A stretch of DNA of 64,000 nt from the NCBI GenBank assembly GCA_030065095.1, contig JASJDP010000014.1:123612-187611 (forward strand). The letters are read 5' to 3'. The notes below the pieces were generated by a model that was not told the DNA's origin, did not search any database, and saw nothing but the letters and a program-made list of their open reading frames with translations. Within the stretch, counting starts at the first letter, position 1. Each line of letters begins with the position of its first letter. Of the stretch, positions 47,417-56,747 are shown piece by piece. This stretch comes from Rhodobacter sp. (GTDB lineage Bacteria; Pseudomonadota; Alphaproteobacteria; Rhodobacterales; Rhodobacteraceae). A program made the position numbers and the translations under genes.

Positions 47417-48736
47417 ATGCAACCGAGCCTTCCCAAATTCTCTGCCTATACTGCAGACCGATTTCGAAAGACTCCGTACTGGGACCGCTTAAGTGAAGAG
47501 TACCGCCGGGTCTTCGATGTCACGACGCAGGTGCTTCCGTTTCGGGTGAACGATTTCGTGCTGGAACACCTCATAGACTGGGACCGCGGCGTGGACGACG
47601 CCATGTTCCGGCTGCTGTTTCCCCAGCACGGTATGCTTTCGGATGATCAGTTTGATCGTGTCGCGCGTGCCATTGGCGCCGGCGGCGCAGCATTGCGTGG
47701 CACGATCTACGAGGTGCGATGCGAGCTCAATCCTCATCCGGCGGGCCAATTGACCAAAAACATCCAGGCCTTTCAGAACAAGCGGCTTGAAGGGGTTCAG
47801 CACAAATACGATGAAACCGTGCTGTTTTTTCCCAGTGCCGGGCAGACATGCCACGCCTATTGCAGTTTTTGCTTTCGCTGGCCGCAATTTGTCGGCGAGG
47901 CGGAATGGAAAATCCAAACCCGCGAGTGCGAACAGTTGGTCTCGTACCTGAAAACCTACCCGCACGTAACGGACGTTCTGATTACCGGTGGCGATCCGAT
48001 GATCATGAACACCAAGTCGTTGCGGCGATATATCGAGGCGTTTCTTACCGTCGATACGCTGCGGACGATCCGGATCGGGACCAAGGCGCTAAGCTACTGG
48101 CCGGCCCGCTTTCTCGACGACGACGATCTCATGCCGCTGTTCGAGCAGGTGATCGAATCCGGCAAGCACCTTGCATTCATGGCGCATCTGAACCATTGGC
48201 GCGAGCTGGAGCCGCCCTTGGTTCGTGACGCGATACGTCGGGTGCGCAACACCGGCGCCGTGATCCGCACCCAAGCTCCGCTGCTGAGAAACGTCAACAA
48301 CGACGCCGATGTGTGGGCCCGGCTATGGACGACAAGCGTCCAACTGGGGATGACCCCCTATTATATGTTCGTCGAGCGCGATACAGGTCCAAGCGGTTAC
48401 TTCCGGGTGCCGCTGATACAGGCTTGGGAGATCTACAGCGATGCAATTCGTGGCGTCTCTGGCCTGTCGCGCACGGCGCGTGGGCCGGTCATGTCCACCG
48501 ACCAAGGCAAGGTCTGCGTCGACGGTGTCATGTCCATCGAGGGTTCAAAGGCGTTGTCGTTGCGGTTTCTGCAAGCGCGCGACAACCGCCATGTCGGCCA
48601 GCCGTTTCTTGCGGAATACAACGAGGCCGCTGCCTGGCTCGACGAATTGCGCCCGTATCGCAGCAACAAGTTCTGGTTCGAGCCCGACACGCAGGACACG
48701 ACTGCCGATCTGGGTGAGGAGCTGCTGGTATCCTGA
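47417..48736 (+). CDS. KamA-family radical SAM protein (lysine 2,3-aminomutase-like)
   Basis: This 439-residue protein carries the radical SAM cluster motif C145-x3-C149-x2-C152 (TCHAYCSFCFRWPQ) and ITGGDPMIM for SAM binding. The fold order matches lysine 2,3-aminomutases, which need PLP. At the position of the canonical PGGGGK loop it has MSTDQGK, keeping the Lys (365) but not the glycines. So PLP use and the reaction are uncertain. It follows the fusion gene by ten bases with AAGGA before the ATG. It could make beta-lysine as precursor or act on the hydrazine product. Confidence 0.8.
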   Translation: MQPSLPKFSAYTADRFRKTPYWDRLSEEYRRVFDVTTQVLPFRVNDFVLEHLIDWDRGVDDAMFRLLFPQHGMLSDDQFDRVARAIGAGGAALRGTIYEVRCELNPHPAGQLTKNIQAFQNKRLEGVQHKYDETVLFFPSAGQTCHAYCSFCFRWPQFVGEAEWKIQTRECEQLVSYLKTYPHVTDVLITGGDPMIMNTKSLRRYIEAFLTVDTLRTIRIGTKALSYWPARFLDDDDLMPLFEQVIESGKHLAFMAHLNHWRELEPPLVRDAIRRVRNTGAVIRTQAPLLRNVNNDADVWARLWTTSVQLGMTPYYMFVERDTGPSGYFRVPLIQAWEIYSDAIRGVSGLSRTARGPVMSTDQGKVCVDGVMSIEGSKALSLRFLQARDNRHVGQPFLAEYNEAAAWLDELRPYRSNKFWFEPDTQDTTADLGEELLVS

Positions 48737-48970
48737 ATCCGAGCGCTGGTAGCCGCAAACCGGCGCCCGCGACAGGGCTTCGGAATGCGCCGCTCCCGGC
48801 CTCGGCGGCTTGGGCCCCAGCGATCTGACGCAGAGGGGCCGCCGCCAGGCTCAGGGCAGGACTTGCCGTCCGGGACCACCCGAACGACGCGGGTACGCCA
48901 CCGGATATCCCGCATGATGCGCTTCCGGCGGTCGTTGGTTTTCAGCCAGATCCGCTCGCAATCTCAGCCG

Positions 48971-49300
48971 TCAACCGCCCCGGACCACCTGCAGATCCAC
49001 AACCGGGAAAGACCGCGGTGTCGTGCAGGTCATCTTTCGGCCCCCGTGTTCCATAGCCAGAACGTCCCTGAAGAAATCCAGTGCAATTACGTCGAGACAG
49101 CGTAGCAGGCGCATAAGCGTCTCGATGGGCAAACTGGCCTGCCCCTTTTCATAATCCTTCATGAGTTCGGACGAGATGTTGACTGTCTCGGCCAGGGAAT
49201 GGATGTTTTTTCCCCGCATAGTGCGGATTTCACCAAGCCCTTTACCGGTGCTGAACCTTAGATAGGCATCGCCCAATTCGACTGTTGTTCCTCCAAGCAT
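48971..49300 (-). CDS. XRE-type helix-turn-helix regulator
   Basis: This 109-residue protein has a Cro/CI-type HTH at about 15-70 (GEIRTMRGKNIHSLAETVN, then MKDYEKGQASLPIETLMRLL). A longer start at 49372 is open, but GGGGA before the ATG at 49300 favours the shorter one. It converges with the radical SAM gene and diverges from the LysR-like gene. It probably controls the cluster; that is inference. The 234 bases between the radical SAM gene and its stop show no gene. Confidence 0.7.
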   Translation of the reverse strand: MLGGTTVELGDAYLRFSTGKGLGEIRTMRGKNIHSLAETVNISSELMKDYEKGQASLPIETLMRLLRCLDVIALDFFRDVLAMEHGGRKMTCTTPRSFPVVDLQVVRGG

Positions 49301-49485
49301 GATGTCCCCATCTTTTTGTTTGTAAAAGATTCTGAGGTCGACTCTCCTCGAAGGCGTAAATAGCACAACCATAGGGAGTCAGAAAATTGGTTAATAAATA
49401 GGCACTTATGACAAATGAGATGGACACGGGTGGATGATTTATCATACAGTCGGTTTGCGTACAGAAATCGTCAAGGGTGAAGTCG

Positions 49486-50373
49486 ATGACTAAAGTTGGT
49501 GGTGACCGTGTTGAACTCTCTGTCGATATGCTTCGGTCCTTTGTGACCTTGGCACGCACCCTAAACGTGTCCGAGGCCGCAACCGAGATTGGGGTGACAA
49601 GGCAGACATTTCGGCGATATCTCAATGATCTGGAGGTCATCAGGGGCGGAAAGCTTCTGACGCTCAAACGGGGGCGCTACGCCCTCACGACGCTTGGCTC
49701 GCAGTTTCTTCAGGACGCCAACGAAATTCTGTGGCGGGTCAGATCCTGCGACATCCGCAACCGCTATTCGCTGCGGAAGATCGATGGTTTCGAACACGCC
49801 CAGTATCTGGGGACCGATGGCAGGAAATTCTATTCTCAACAGCATAGTCTGAGCAGCGTCAGCTCTACCGGATTGCCGCTGTTGAAAGAGATGCTGCGCG
49901 CCTGGGGCGCGTCGGGCACCCAGCTGGATCACTCGCAAATGGATGCAATTCAGCGGTATTTGGTGGTCTACCGGCGCAGCTCCAGAGGTTGGATTTGCGC
50001 AGATATCGGTGAAAGATCGGCCTATGGCCGTTGGTTTGGATCTGCCTGGGCAAAAAGTGCGCGCGGAGCGCTTTCCGAAGACGACCAGGTCGGAGACGAG
50101 TTCAATACTTTCATATCTCGCGCCTACTCGGAAATATATTTTGGCGGCAGTATTCGGCTCGACCACCTTTTTGCCTATCTGCCGCGCGAGGGGTACGAAG
50201 AACCGCAACCTGTAAATTTTCAAAGAATTCTAGCCGGTTGTGTGTTTCCCGACGGCCAGCAGGCCTTGGCAGTCTTGGTCGCGATCACAAATCGGATCGA
50301 AATTCAGGCCTTGCCGGAAGACGAGTGCCATAGCGTTCCGGCCGATCTGATCATGGACGAAGAAGAAATTTAG
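49486..50373 (+). CDS. Regulator with LysR-type HTH and unrelated C-terminus
   Basis: The first 85 residues match a LysR N-terminal winged HTH (LRSFVTLARTLNVSEAATEI, TRQTFRRYLNDLEVIRGGK, LTTLGSQFLQDA). The remaining 210 residues do not show the usual periplasmic-binding-like effector domain pattern that I can recognise. Start is the ATG after AAGGGTGA; a GTG three codons upstream overlaps that site. The gene is lower in G+C than the cluster enzymes. It is placed between the enzymes and a second exporter, so it may be the cluster's pathway-specific regulator. Confidence 0.65.
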   Translation: MTKVGGDRVELSVDMLRSFVTLARTLNVSEAATEIGVTRQTFRRYLNDLEVIRGGKLLTLKRGRYALTTLGSQFLQDANEILWRVRSCDIRNRYSLRKIDGFEHAQYLGTDGRKFYSQQHSLSSVSSTGLPLLKEMLRAWGASGTQLDHSQMDAIQRYLVVYRRSSRGWICADIGERSAYGRWFGSAWAKSARGALSEDDQVGDEFNTFISRAYSEIYFGGSIRLDHLFAYLPREGYEEPQPVNFQRILAGCVFPDGQQALAVLVAITNRIEIQALPEDECHSVPADLIMDEEEI

Positions 50374-50464
50374 TTCTTTTGGCCAAGTCTAGTTGCTTGC
50401 GCTGCGGTTCTCCCTGCTATGGTTCGTTTCGCATCACATTCTTTAACCAGGAGGGGAACCCTGA

Positions 50465-51250
50465 ATGTCCGCTTGCAACCACTTTGACACTATTCTGCGA
50501 ATTTCCAACCTTGTCCGCACAATCGAATCAGAAGGAATGAAACTGACCGTCGGAACGGATTTCACTGCCTATCGCAGGCTCCGGTCCGCTCAATTCGACC
50601 AGCGCCCGCTCTATCCGATGTTCGACATTCAATGCAGTTTCATTGACGCCTCGAACAGTTTCTGGATCGCCGGAACAAACGATGCCGGGGATCTGGTTCA
50701 CACCCAAGCCATTCTGAAGTTGAACCTCGCGGGAACGACGCTTGACGAACACCTTACGGTTCATCGGCAAAAGTACCTGACACCGGGTCTCGTGGGAGAC
50801 GCGGACCAGGCGTATTTCTCGGTGCCGGGATCGGCCGGAAATATTACCGGAACGGTCTGTTACCACGGCGAGTTTTGGCTTCTGGGGGGAGAACTGGGCT
50901 TTCGCAGCCAGGGTTTCACGGCGCTTCTGTCACGGCTCACCTTCGAATTGGCCTACACAACCTGGAATCCGGATTTCGTCTTTGGGCTGGTGCCCGCGCA
51001 GATTGCGCAAAAGGGTATCGGCGTCCGGTACGGCTATTTTCACGGCGAGCCCGGGCTGTGGCGAAGCGCGGACGACAGGATACTGACCGAAGAATGGGTC
51101 GTGTGGATGAGCAACCAGGACATCGCCCGATTGACCCAGCGCAAACCGGATCAGTTGGCGACAAAACCGAGTTCGAACATCAACGGACAATCCGTCATCG
51201 CTCAGTTGGCCGTCAGCAATCTGTCTTCGCGATCAGAGCTCACCGGCTGA
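50465..51250 (+). CDS. Unknown 261-residue protein, possibly a GNAT-fold acyltransferase
   Basis: I do not recognise a family with confidence. The pattern FTAYRRLRSAQFDQRPLYPMF, SFWIAGTNDAGDLVHTQAI, a central helix and VFGLVPAQIAQKGIGVRYGY followed by EWVVWMS resembles GNAT or acyl-homoserine-lactone-synthase-like folds, but no acyl-CoA loop is clear. It starts behind a strong AGGAGGGG site. It is on the same strand as, and between, the LysR-like regulator and an MFS gene; it could modify the cluster product or detoxify it. Confidence 0.5.
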   Translation: MSACNHFDTILRISNLVRTIESEGMKLTVGTDFTAYRRLRSAQFDQRPLYPMFDIQCSFIDASNSFWIAGTNDAGDLVHTQAILKLNLAGTTLDEHLTVHRQKYLTPGLVGDADQAYFSVPGSAGNITGTVCYHGEFWLLGGELGFRSQGFTALLSRLTFELAYTTWNPDFVFGLVPAQIAQKGIGVRYGYFHGEPGLWRSADDRILTEEWVVWMSNQDIARLTQRKPDQLATKPSSNINGQSVIAQLAVSNLSSRSELTG

Positions 51251-51329
51251 CTATCTTTGGTTGATAGCTGCCACGTTACAAGATAGCCGGGTGATTGACC
51301 AAGTCACCCGGAGGTAGAGGGTTTGTTCA

Positions 51330-52481
51330 TTGTCTGTAAGTAAAGCGGTCTCGATCGCTCTGCCTATCCTCGCCAGCGCCGCCTATGTGGTCGAGCTGTC
51401 TTTTGTGCCGTTGGTTTTGCCGAATCTTCAATCCGACCTCGATCTCACCCGGTCGGCGCTGGCCTGGATATTCAACGCCTATGTCGCCGCAGTCGCTGTA
51501 GGCGTGCTGGTCGGGGGGCGGCTGGGCGACAGCATCGGTCCGCGGCGGATATTCACGCTGGGCGTATCTTTGTTCATCGTCGGCAGCCTGTTCGTCGCCC
51601 TGTCGCCTGAACAAGGAACAATCTTGGTTGGGCGCGTCCTTCAGGGTTTCGGCGGCGGACTGTTTTCGCCGGTGATCCCGGTCTTGCTGGCCCGTGCTTC
51701 AGCCGGTCGGCCGGGGCGCCTGTTGATTCTTTGGGGATCAATCAGCGGCCTTGTCGCCGGGCTGGCCCCCCTGACGGCACACTATCTTCTGGGCGCCTTC
51801 GATTGGTCGCTGGTCTTTTTCGGTTTGGCGGGTCTGGCATTTCCGGCCCTGTTCATCGCGTTTACCCAAGACGGCAGCGGGTTGACCCGGGATCGAGCAC
51901 CAGCATCGCTTGTCGGTGCGTTGCATCAGCCGATGCGGGTCTGGTTCCTCTATGGCTATGTCTTCTGCAATTTCGGAACGATCATGCTTTTCATTTTTTT
52001 CCTGCCGCTTTCATTGGACGAAGCGGGCTATCTTCCCAAGGAACGAGCTTGGGTCATGATGGTGTTTTGGGCGGCCTTCGCCGCCGCCGGGGTCGTCTTG
52101 CGGAACATGATCGACAGACAGGCGATTTGGTTGGTTCTATTGGCCTCACCGGTCTTCGTGATCGGTGGATATCTGGTGTACTTTACGGCTCAGTCTCCAA
52201 CCTGGGTCGGCCTTTCAGCCGCCTTGGTCGGCATTGGCTTCGCCTGTGGCAACGCGACGTCCACCACTCTCATTCTCCGGTTTTGCCAAGATGGCACGGC
52301 GTCTGTGGCTGCAAGCCTGGATATCTCCATCGCTAGACTGGGGGCCGCTTTGGTGATTTTGATCGCGGCGCCGCTTGAACCGGTATCGGTGGTATGGATG
52401 GTGGCCTTTCTTTGCCTGATCACCGCGATTTGCGGCGTCTTGCCGTCACCCGTATTTCAGGTACCGTCTCGGGAATACTAA
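51330..52481 (+). CDS. MFS transporter, drug-efflux type
   Basis: This 383-residue protein has about twelve hydrophobic segments and motif A GGRLGDSIGPRRIFTLGV between helices 2 and 3, the mark of drug/H+ antiporters. Motif LPNLQSDLDLTRSALAWIFNAY resembles DHA2-type exporters, though DHA2 proteins usually have 14 helices and are longer. It uses a TTG start behind GGAGG and GAGG. It may export the cluster product or give self-protection. Nearly 190 bases after it hold nothing recognisable. Confidence 0.75.
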   Translation: MSVSKAVSIALPILASAAYVVELSFVPLVLPNLQSDLDLTRSALAWIFNAYVAAVAVGVLVGGRLGDSIGPRRIFTLGVSLFIVGSLFVALSPEQGTILVGRVLQGFGGGLFSPVIPVLLARASAGRPGRLLILWGSISGLVAGLAPLTAHYLLGAFDWSLVFFGLAGLAFPALFIAFTQDGSGLTRDRAPASLVGALHQPMRVWFLYGYVFCNFGTIMLFIFFLPLSLDEAGYLPKERAWVMMVFWAAFAAAGVVLRNMIDRQAIWLVLLASPVFVIGGYLVYFTAQSPTWVGLSAALVGIGFACGNATSTTLILRFCQDGTASVAASLDISIARLGAALVILIAAPLEPVSVVWMVAFLCLITAICGVLPSPVFQVPSREY

Positions 52482-52671
52482 CGTCCGCAGAGGCATTTCC
52501 GACCCGGTCAACCGCCAGGGCCGGAGTCGTCGCCAGCTATTGGACGCCCGCCAATTCGGCGGCGGCAACGGCGGCATCCGAATGTCGTCATTGTCGCGTT
52601 GGCGATGCTTGGATGTCTGCACCATTTGCTGCGCAGATCGAGCCGGTTACAGCCCTACGGCCGCGAACATC

Positions 52672-53778
52672 CTACCCGCCGCTTTCCGTTTGAATGGCCG
52701 CAGAGCCTGCCTGCGGAACACCAAACAGGTGCGCCTTGTCAGGATCGAACGTGAGACTGACCTCGGTGCCAATATCGAAGATCGCGTCTTCGGATAGCGC
52801 GGCGATCACCTTGGTGCCGTCGCCAAGCTTGACCTCGACGATGGTCTCGGTACCCAACCGTTCCGTCAGCTCGATGGTTCCATGCAGTTTGCCCTTCGTT
52901 GGGTCGGACGATGGGGTCAGGTATTGCGGGCGGATACCGAGTTTGGCCTTGACGCCCGGAGTGACCGGATCGGTGGGCTTGACCTCGATGGGATCGAGCG
53001 AGGGGTTTGACACCGTGGCGGTGTCATTATGTGTTTCGCCCACGTCGACATCGAGGAAGTTCATCGACGGCGAACCGATGAAGCCGGCGACAAAGAGGTT
53101 GGCGGGATGATGGTAAAGTTCCATCGGCGTGCCGATCTGGCGGACTTGACCATCCTCCAGAACAACGATCTTGTCGGCGAGCGTCATCGCCTCGACCTGA
53201 TCGTGGGTGACGTAGACCATGGTCGCGCCAAGCTGATTGTGGAGTTTTCCGATCTCCATCCGCATGTCCATCCGCAGAGCCGCGTCGAGGTTCGAGAGCG
53301 GTTCGTCGAAGAGAAAGACGGTCGGGTCGCGGACGATGGCGCGGCCGATGGCGACGCGCTGGCGCTGGCCGCCGGAAAGCTGGCTGGGCCGGCGGTCCAA
53401 CAGGTGTTCCATCTGCAGGATGCGGGCGGCCTCGATCACCTTGGCGTCCTTATCCGCCTTCGGCACGCCGGCGATGGTCAGACCGAAGCCCACGTTCTCA
53501 CGCACGGTCATGTGCGGGAAGATCGCGTATGTCTGGAACACCATGGCGATACCGCGGTCCTTGGGCTGGACCTCGTTGACGACCTGGCCGTCGATTTCCA
53601 GCGTGCCCGAGGTGATGTCCTCGAGCCCGGCGATCATGCGCAAAAGCGTGGACTTGCCGCAGCCGGAAGGACCGACGAAAACGACGAACTCGCCGTCCTG
53701 AATGTCGATGTCGACGCCCTTGATAACCTCGACATCGCCGAAACTCTTGCGCAAACCCGTAAGCCTGACCTCGGCCAT
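52672..53778 (-). CDS. ABC transporter ATP-binding protein, UgpC/MalK type
   Basis: This 368-residue ATPase of a carbohydrate importer has Walker A GPSGCGKSTLLRMIAGL, Q-loop MVFQTYAIFPHM, signature LSGGQRQRVAIGRA, Walker B VFLFDEPLSNLD and H-loop TH. A C-terminal TOBE/OB regulatory region of the MalK type follows (KLGIRPQYLTP). It is the last gene of the sugar operon, directly after the hydrolase stop codon. Confidence 0.92.
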   Translation of the reverse strand: MAEVRLTGLRKSFGDVEVIKGVDIDIQDGEFVVFVGPSGCGKSTLLRMIAGLEDITSGTLEIDGQVVNEVQPKDRGIAMVFQTYAIFPHMTVRENVGFGLTIAGVPKADKDAKVIEAARILQMEHLLDRRPSQLSGGQRQRVAIGRAIVRDPTVFLFDEPLSNLDAALRMDMRMEIGKLHNQLGATMVYVTHDQVEAMTLADKIVVLEDGQVRQIGTPMELYHHPANLFVAGFIGSPSMNFLDVDVGETHNDTATVSNPSLDPIEVKPTDPVTPGVKAKLGIRPQYLTPSSDPTKGKLHGTIELTERLGTETIVEVKLGDGTKVIAALSEDAIFDIGTEVSLTFDPDKAHLFGVPQAGSAAIQTESGG

Positions 53779-54744
53779 CTAGCTGCCCCCCACGTGCAAG
53801 AGCCCGTCAGGACCGATGTCGACGGGGTCGGGGTCGGTGATGTGGCCAGCGAAACCGCCTGTGGGCCGGTCGGCGAAGCCGAGAAGCTTCAGGCCCTCCG
53901 GCGTTTCGACGAGGCGGGCGGCGTAGCGCTTGCAGGGCTGGCTGCCGTCGAGAAACGGTCCCGGAGCGATGGACCACGGCCCGCGGGGATCGTCGGCGAT
54001 CAGGTAGTGGGTGCCTGTGACAGGCGGCATCGCGGCCGCAGCTTTGCAGGCCTGGGACCAATGTGCATCCGCCGTGCAGAACAGGCAGATCCACCGGTCG
54101 CCCGCCTTCAGGACCTGCGGGACTTCAAGCTGTCCAAACCCGCCGACGAAAACCGGGGCTTGCAGCGTCCATGTGTCAAGGTCGGCAGAGGTGGCGAATC
54201 CGATGGCGCCGCGCGCATTGGTCTCGCCGGTCCCGGCGACGCGGGCGGTGAAATACATCAGCCAGCCCTCGCCAGAGGGATCCCGCATCACCCACGGGTC
54301 GCGCATGGCTCGGTCGTGCCAATCGGCGGGCGTCTCGAGTTCGTAAATGTCGCCGGAGAGGTCCAGGCATTGGCCGTCACCGACACGCTGCCAATTGTGC
54401 AGGTCCATGGAGGTGGCGTGCCCGATGCGCTGTATCAGGCCGTTCTCGGCCTGACTCGTGCCGGTGTAGAACAGGTGCCAAAGGCCGGCGCCATCCCGCA
54501 GGACGGACCCGGTCCATGTCGTGTAGTCGTCCCATGCGGGTCCCTCCGCCGGCGCGAAGCACGTGCCGAGGTGGGTCCAGTGGGTCAAGTCGTCGCTGAT
54601 CGCGTGACCGTAACTGACGTTCCAGTGCCGCAGCTCCGGGTCGCCGAGTGATTTCGGCGCCTGCAGGAAGAAGGCGTGATACCGCTCGCCGTCATGGGCA
54701 TACCAGCCGTCCCAGATCCATTTGTCGGGCAATGCGAGAACCAT
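53779..54744 (-). CDS. Glycoside hydrolase of the GH32/GH43-like beta-propeller group
   Basis: This 321-residue protein begins MVLALPDKWIWDGWYAHDGE. Landmarks fit the five-bladed propeller clan: WIWDGW for the nucleophile Asp, MRDPWVM (the RDP motif) and FGQLEVPQV for the acid/base Glu. GH32 members cleave beta-fructosides such as sucrose or fructans. The lack of a signal peptide places it in the cytosol, acting on imported sugar. The start overlaps the permease stop by one base. The substrate is inferred only from operon and clan. Confidence 0.72.
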   Translation of the reverse strand: MVLALPDKWIWDGWYAHDGERYHAFFLQAPKSLGDPELRHWNVSYGHAISDDLTHWTHLGTCFAPAEGPAWDDYTTWTGSVLRDGAGLWHLFYTGTSQAENGLIQRIGHATSMDLHNWQRVGDGQCLDLSGDIYELETPADWHDRAMRDPWVMRDPSGEGWLMYFTARVAGTGETNARGAIGFATSADLDTWTLQAPVFVGGFGQLEVPQVLKAGDRWICLFCTADAHWSQACKAAAAMPPVTGTHYLIADDPRGPWSIAPGPFLDGSQPCKRYAARLVETPEGLKLLGFADRPTGGFAGHITDPDPVDIGPDGLLHVGGS

Positions 54745-55625
54745 CAGCCTTTGACCCCTGTGGACGCAATTGACGCGATGAAGGCGCGTTGCAGCATCAG
54801 GTAGAAGACCAGAACCGGCACGGTGATCAGCGAGAGATAGGCCATGACCTCTCCCCAGGCGACCTGGAGCTGGAAGAAATAGCCGAGGCCCACCATGATC
54901 GGGCGGTAGCTTTCCTGCTGTACCACGATCAGCGGCCAGAGATATTGCTCGTTGTACATCTTGAGCGATTTCAGGATGGCGCCGGTGGCGATCACGGGAC
55001 CGGAGAGCGGCATGATGATGCGGACATAGACCTGCCACCAGGACGCGCCCGCGACGCGGGCGGCTTCGACGAGCTCTTCGGGCAGGTCTTTGAAATACTG
55101 CACGAAAAGGAAGATCGTCAGCGCGTCGGCGATCCACGGAATGATCTGGACGTGGTAGGAGTTGAGCCAGCCGATGCGAAAGCCCTCTAGCCCGATCCAG
55201 GGTAATTTGGAGACGAGCAGCAAGAGCGGGATCGCGATGGTCTCGAACGGAATGATCAACGTCGCCAGCGTGACCGAAAGCAGCAGCCCCTTTCCGCGCC
55301 ATTTGAGGAAGGTGAAGGAAAAGGCCGCGAGCGAGCAGAGCAGGAGCGACAGGCTGACGGTGCCCACCGTGACAAGGATCGAGTTGAACACGAAGAGGCC
55401 GATCGGTGCACGCGCGAATGCGTCGTAATAGTTCTGCAGGCTGATGTCACCGACGGGCAGGAAGGCGCGCAGACTGGAGGTGTCGTTCAAGAGCTGATCG
55501 GTCGGCTTGAGCGAACTCATCACCATGAAAAGCAATGGCAGAACGAAGATCGCGGCAACGAGGACGAGCACCGCGTAACGGGTGGCGAGACGGAGCCCGT
55601 GGTTGGCGGGGTCGATGACGGCCAT
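54744..55625 (-). CDS. ABC sugar permease, MalG/AraQ type
   Basis: This 293-residue inner-membrane permease has six hydrophobic segments and the EAA loop (LVEAARVAGASWWQVYVRIIMP). Start MAVIDPANHG overlaps the upstream permease stop by one base. It forms the channel with the permease encoded at 55625-56701. Confidence 0.9.
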   Translation of the reverse strand: MAVIDPANHGLRLATRYAVLVLVAAIFVLPLLFMVMSSLKPTDQLLNDTSSLRAFLPVGDISLQNYYDAFARAPIGLFVFNSILVTVGTVSLSLLLCSLAAFSFTFLKWRGKGLLLSVTLATLIIPFETIAIPLLLLVSKLPWIGLEGFRIGWLNSYHVQIIPWIADALTIFLFVQYFKDLPEELVEAARVAGASWWQVYVRIIMPLSGPVIATGAILKSLKMYNEQYLWPLIVVQQESYRPIMVGLGYFFQLQVAWGEVMAYLSLITVPVLVFYLMLQRAFIASIASTGVKG

Positions 55626-56701
55626 CAATGTCGCTCCCGCGTCAGCCAGCGCTGCAAAAGCGAGATCGACAGCACGATGAGAAACAGGATGACGCTGATG
55701 ACCGAGCCCCCGGAAATGTCCTGCTTGCCGTATCCGCGCTCGACCGCCTGAAACACCAGAGTCTGGGTGCTGTCGAGCGGTCCGCCGTTGGTCATGACGT
55801 CGATTTGGGCGAAGATTGCGAAGGCCTGCATGGTGATGACGATCAGGACCAGAATTGCCGTGTTTCGCAGGCCGGGCCAGGTGACATAGCGGAAGGTCTG
55901 CCAGGCATTGGCGCCCTCGATCCTTGCGACCTCGTAGAGTGTCGGCGGAATGGTCTGCAAGCCGCTGAGCCAGATCACCATGTGAAAGCCCACCGCCTGC
56001 CAGATCGACATCGCGATGATCGCGCCGAGCGCCGTACCGGGATCGCCAAGCCAATCTCGCGGTTCGAAAAGCCCGAACGTCAGCGCCCCGATGATGTTGT
56101 TCAAAAGCCCGTCGTTGCCGTCATAGATGAACCGCCACAAGAGCGAGACGACGACGATACTGACGACCACGGGCATGAAGTAGATGGTGCGGAAGACGTT
56201 GATTCCGCGCAGCTTCTGATTGATCAGCAGTGCCAAGACCAGCGCCAGCCCGCCCTGGACCGGCGCCACGACCGCGACGAAGATCAGCGTATTCACCAGC
56301 GCCTTCATAAAGATCACATCGCGCGCCAGCACGACGACGCGGTCGTCACCGGACCTCCAGCCGAACCATTCCCGCATGCCCTGGTATTGCGGGTAGTCCG
56401 GATTGTTGCGGGTGAACGTGCGCACACGCGGGTATTTCGGCGCACCATTCGCGTCCCGCACGATCTCACCCGCGTCGTCGCGTACGGGCGCGATACGCAG
56501 AAGGCCAAGGCCTAGCAGGTTCCGGTAATTCTGGAACCCGACGTATTCCGTCGGGTTCGGCGAGATAAGCCTTTGGTTCGTCAGGGAAAACGCAAAGGCG
56601 AAAAAGAAGGGCAGAATGATGAAGGTCGCGACCAATGCGAAAGCCGGCAGGGCAAAGCCCCAGCCTGCGGCATTCGACTCCGTCAGTCTCGACCTAGCCA
56701 T
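55625..56701 (-). CDS. ABC sugar permease, MalF/UgpA type
   Basis: This 358-residue permease has an N-terminal segment at 15-35, a large periplasmic loop (about 50-120, with RTFTRNNPDYPQYQGMREWF) and an EAA loop (LYEVARIEGANAWQTFRYVTWP). It is the partner of the MalG-type permease. It follows the binding-protein gene after 46 bases. Confidence 0.9.
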   Translation of the reverse strand: MARSRLTESNAAGWGFALPAFALVATFIILPFFFAFAFSLTNQRLISPNPTEYVGFQNYRNLLGLGLLRIAPVRDDAGEIVRDANGAPKYPRVRTFTRNNPDYPQYQGMREWFGWRSGDDRVVVLARDVIFMKALVNTLIFVAVVAPVQGGLALVLALLINQKLRGINVFRTIYFMPVVVSIVVVSLLWRFIYDGNDGLLNNIIGALTFGLFEPRDWLGDPGTALGAIIAMSIWQAVGFHMVIWLSGLQTIPPTLYEVARIEGANAWQTFRYVTWPGLRNTAILVLIVITMQAFAIFAQIDVMTNGGPLDSTQTLVFQAVERGYGKQDISGGSVISVILFLIVLSISLLQRWLTRERH

Positions 56702-56747
56702 GACCTACCCCAATGGGCGCCGGGCCGTGCAAGGCCCGGCATACCCT

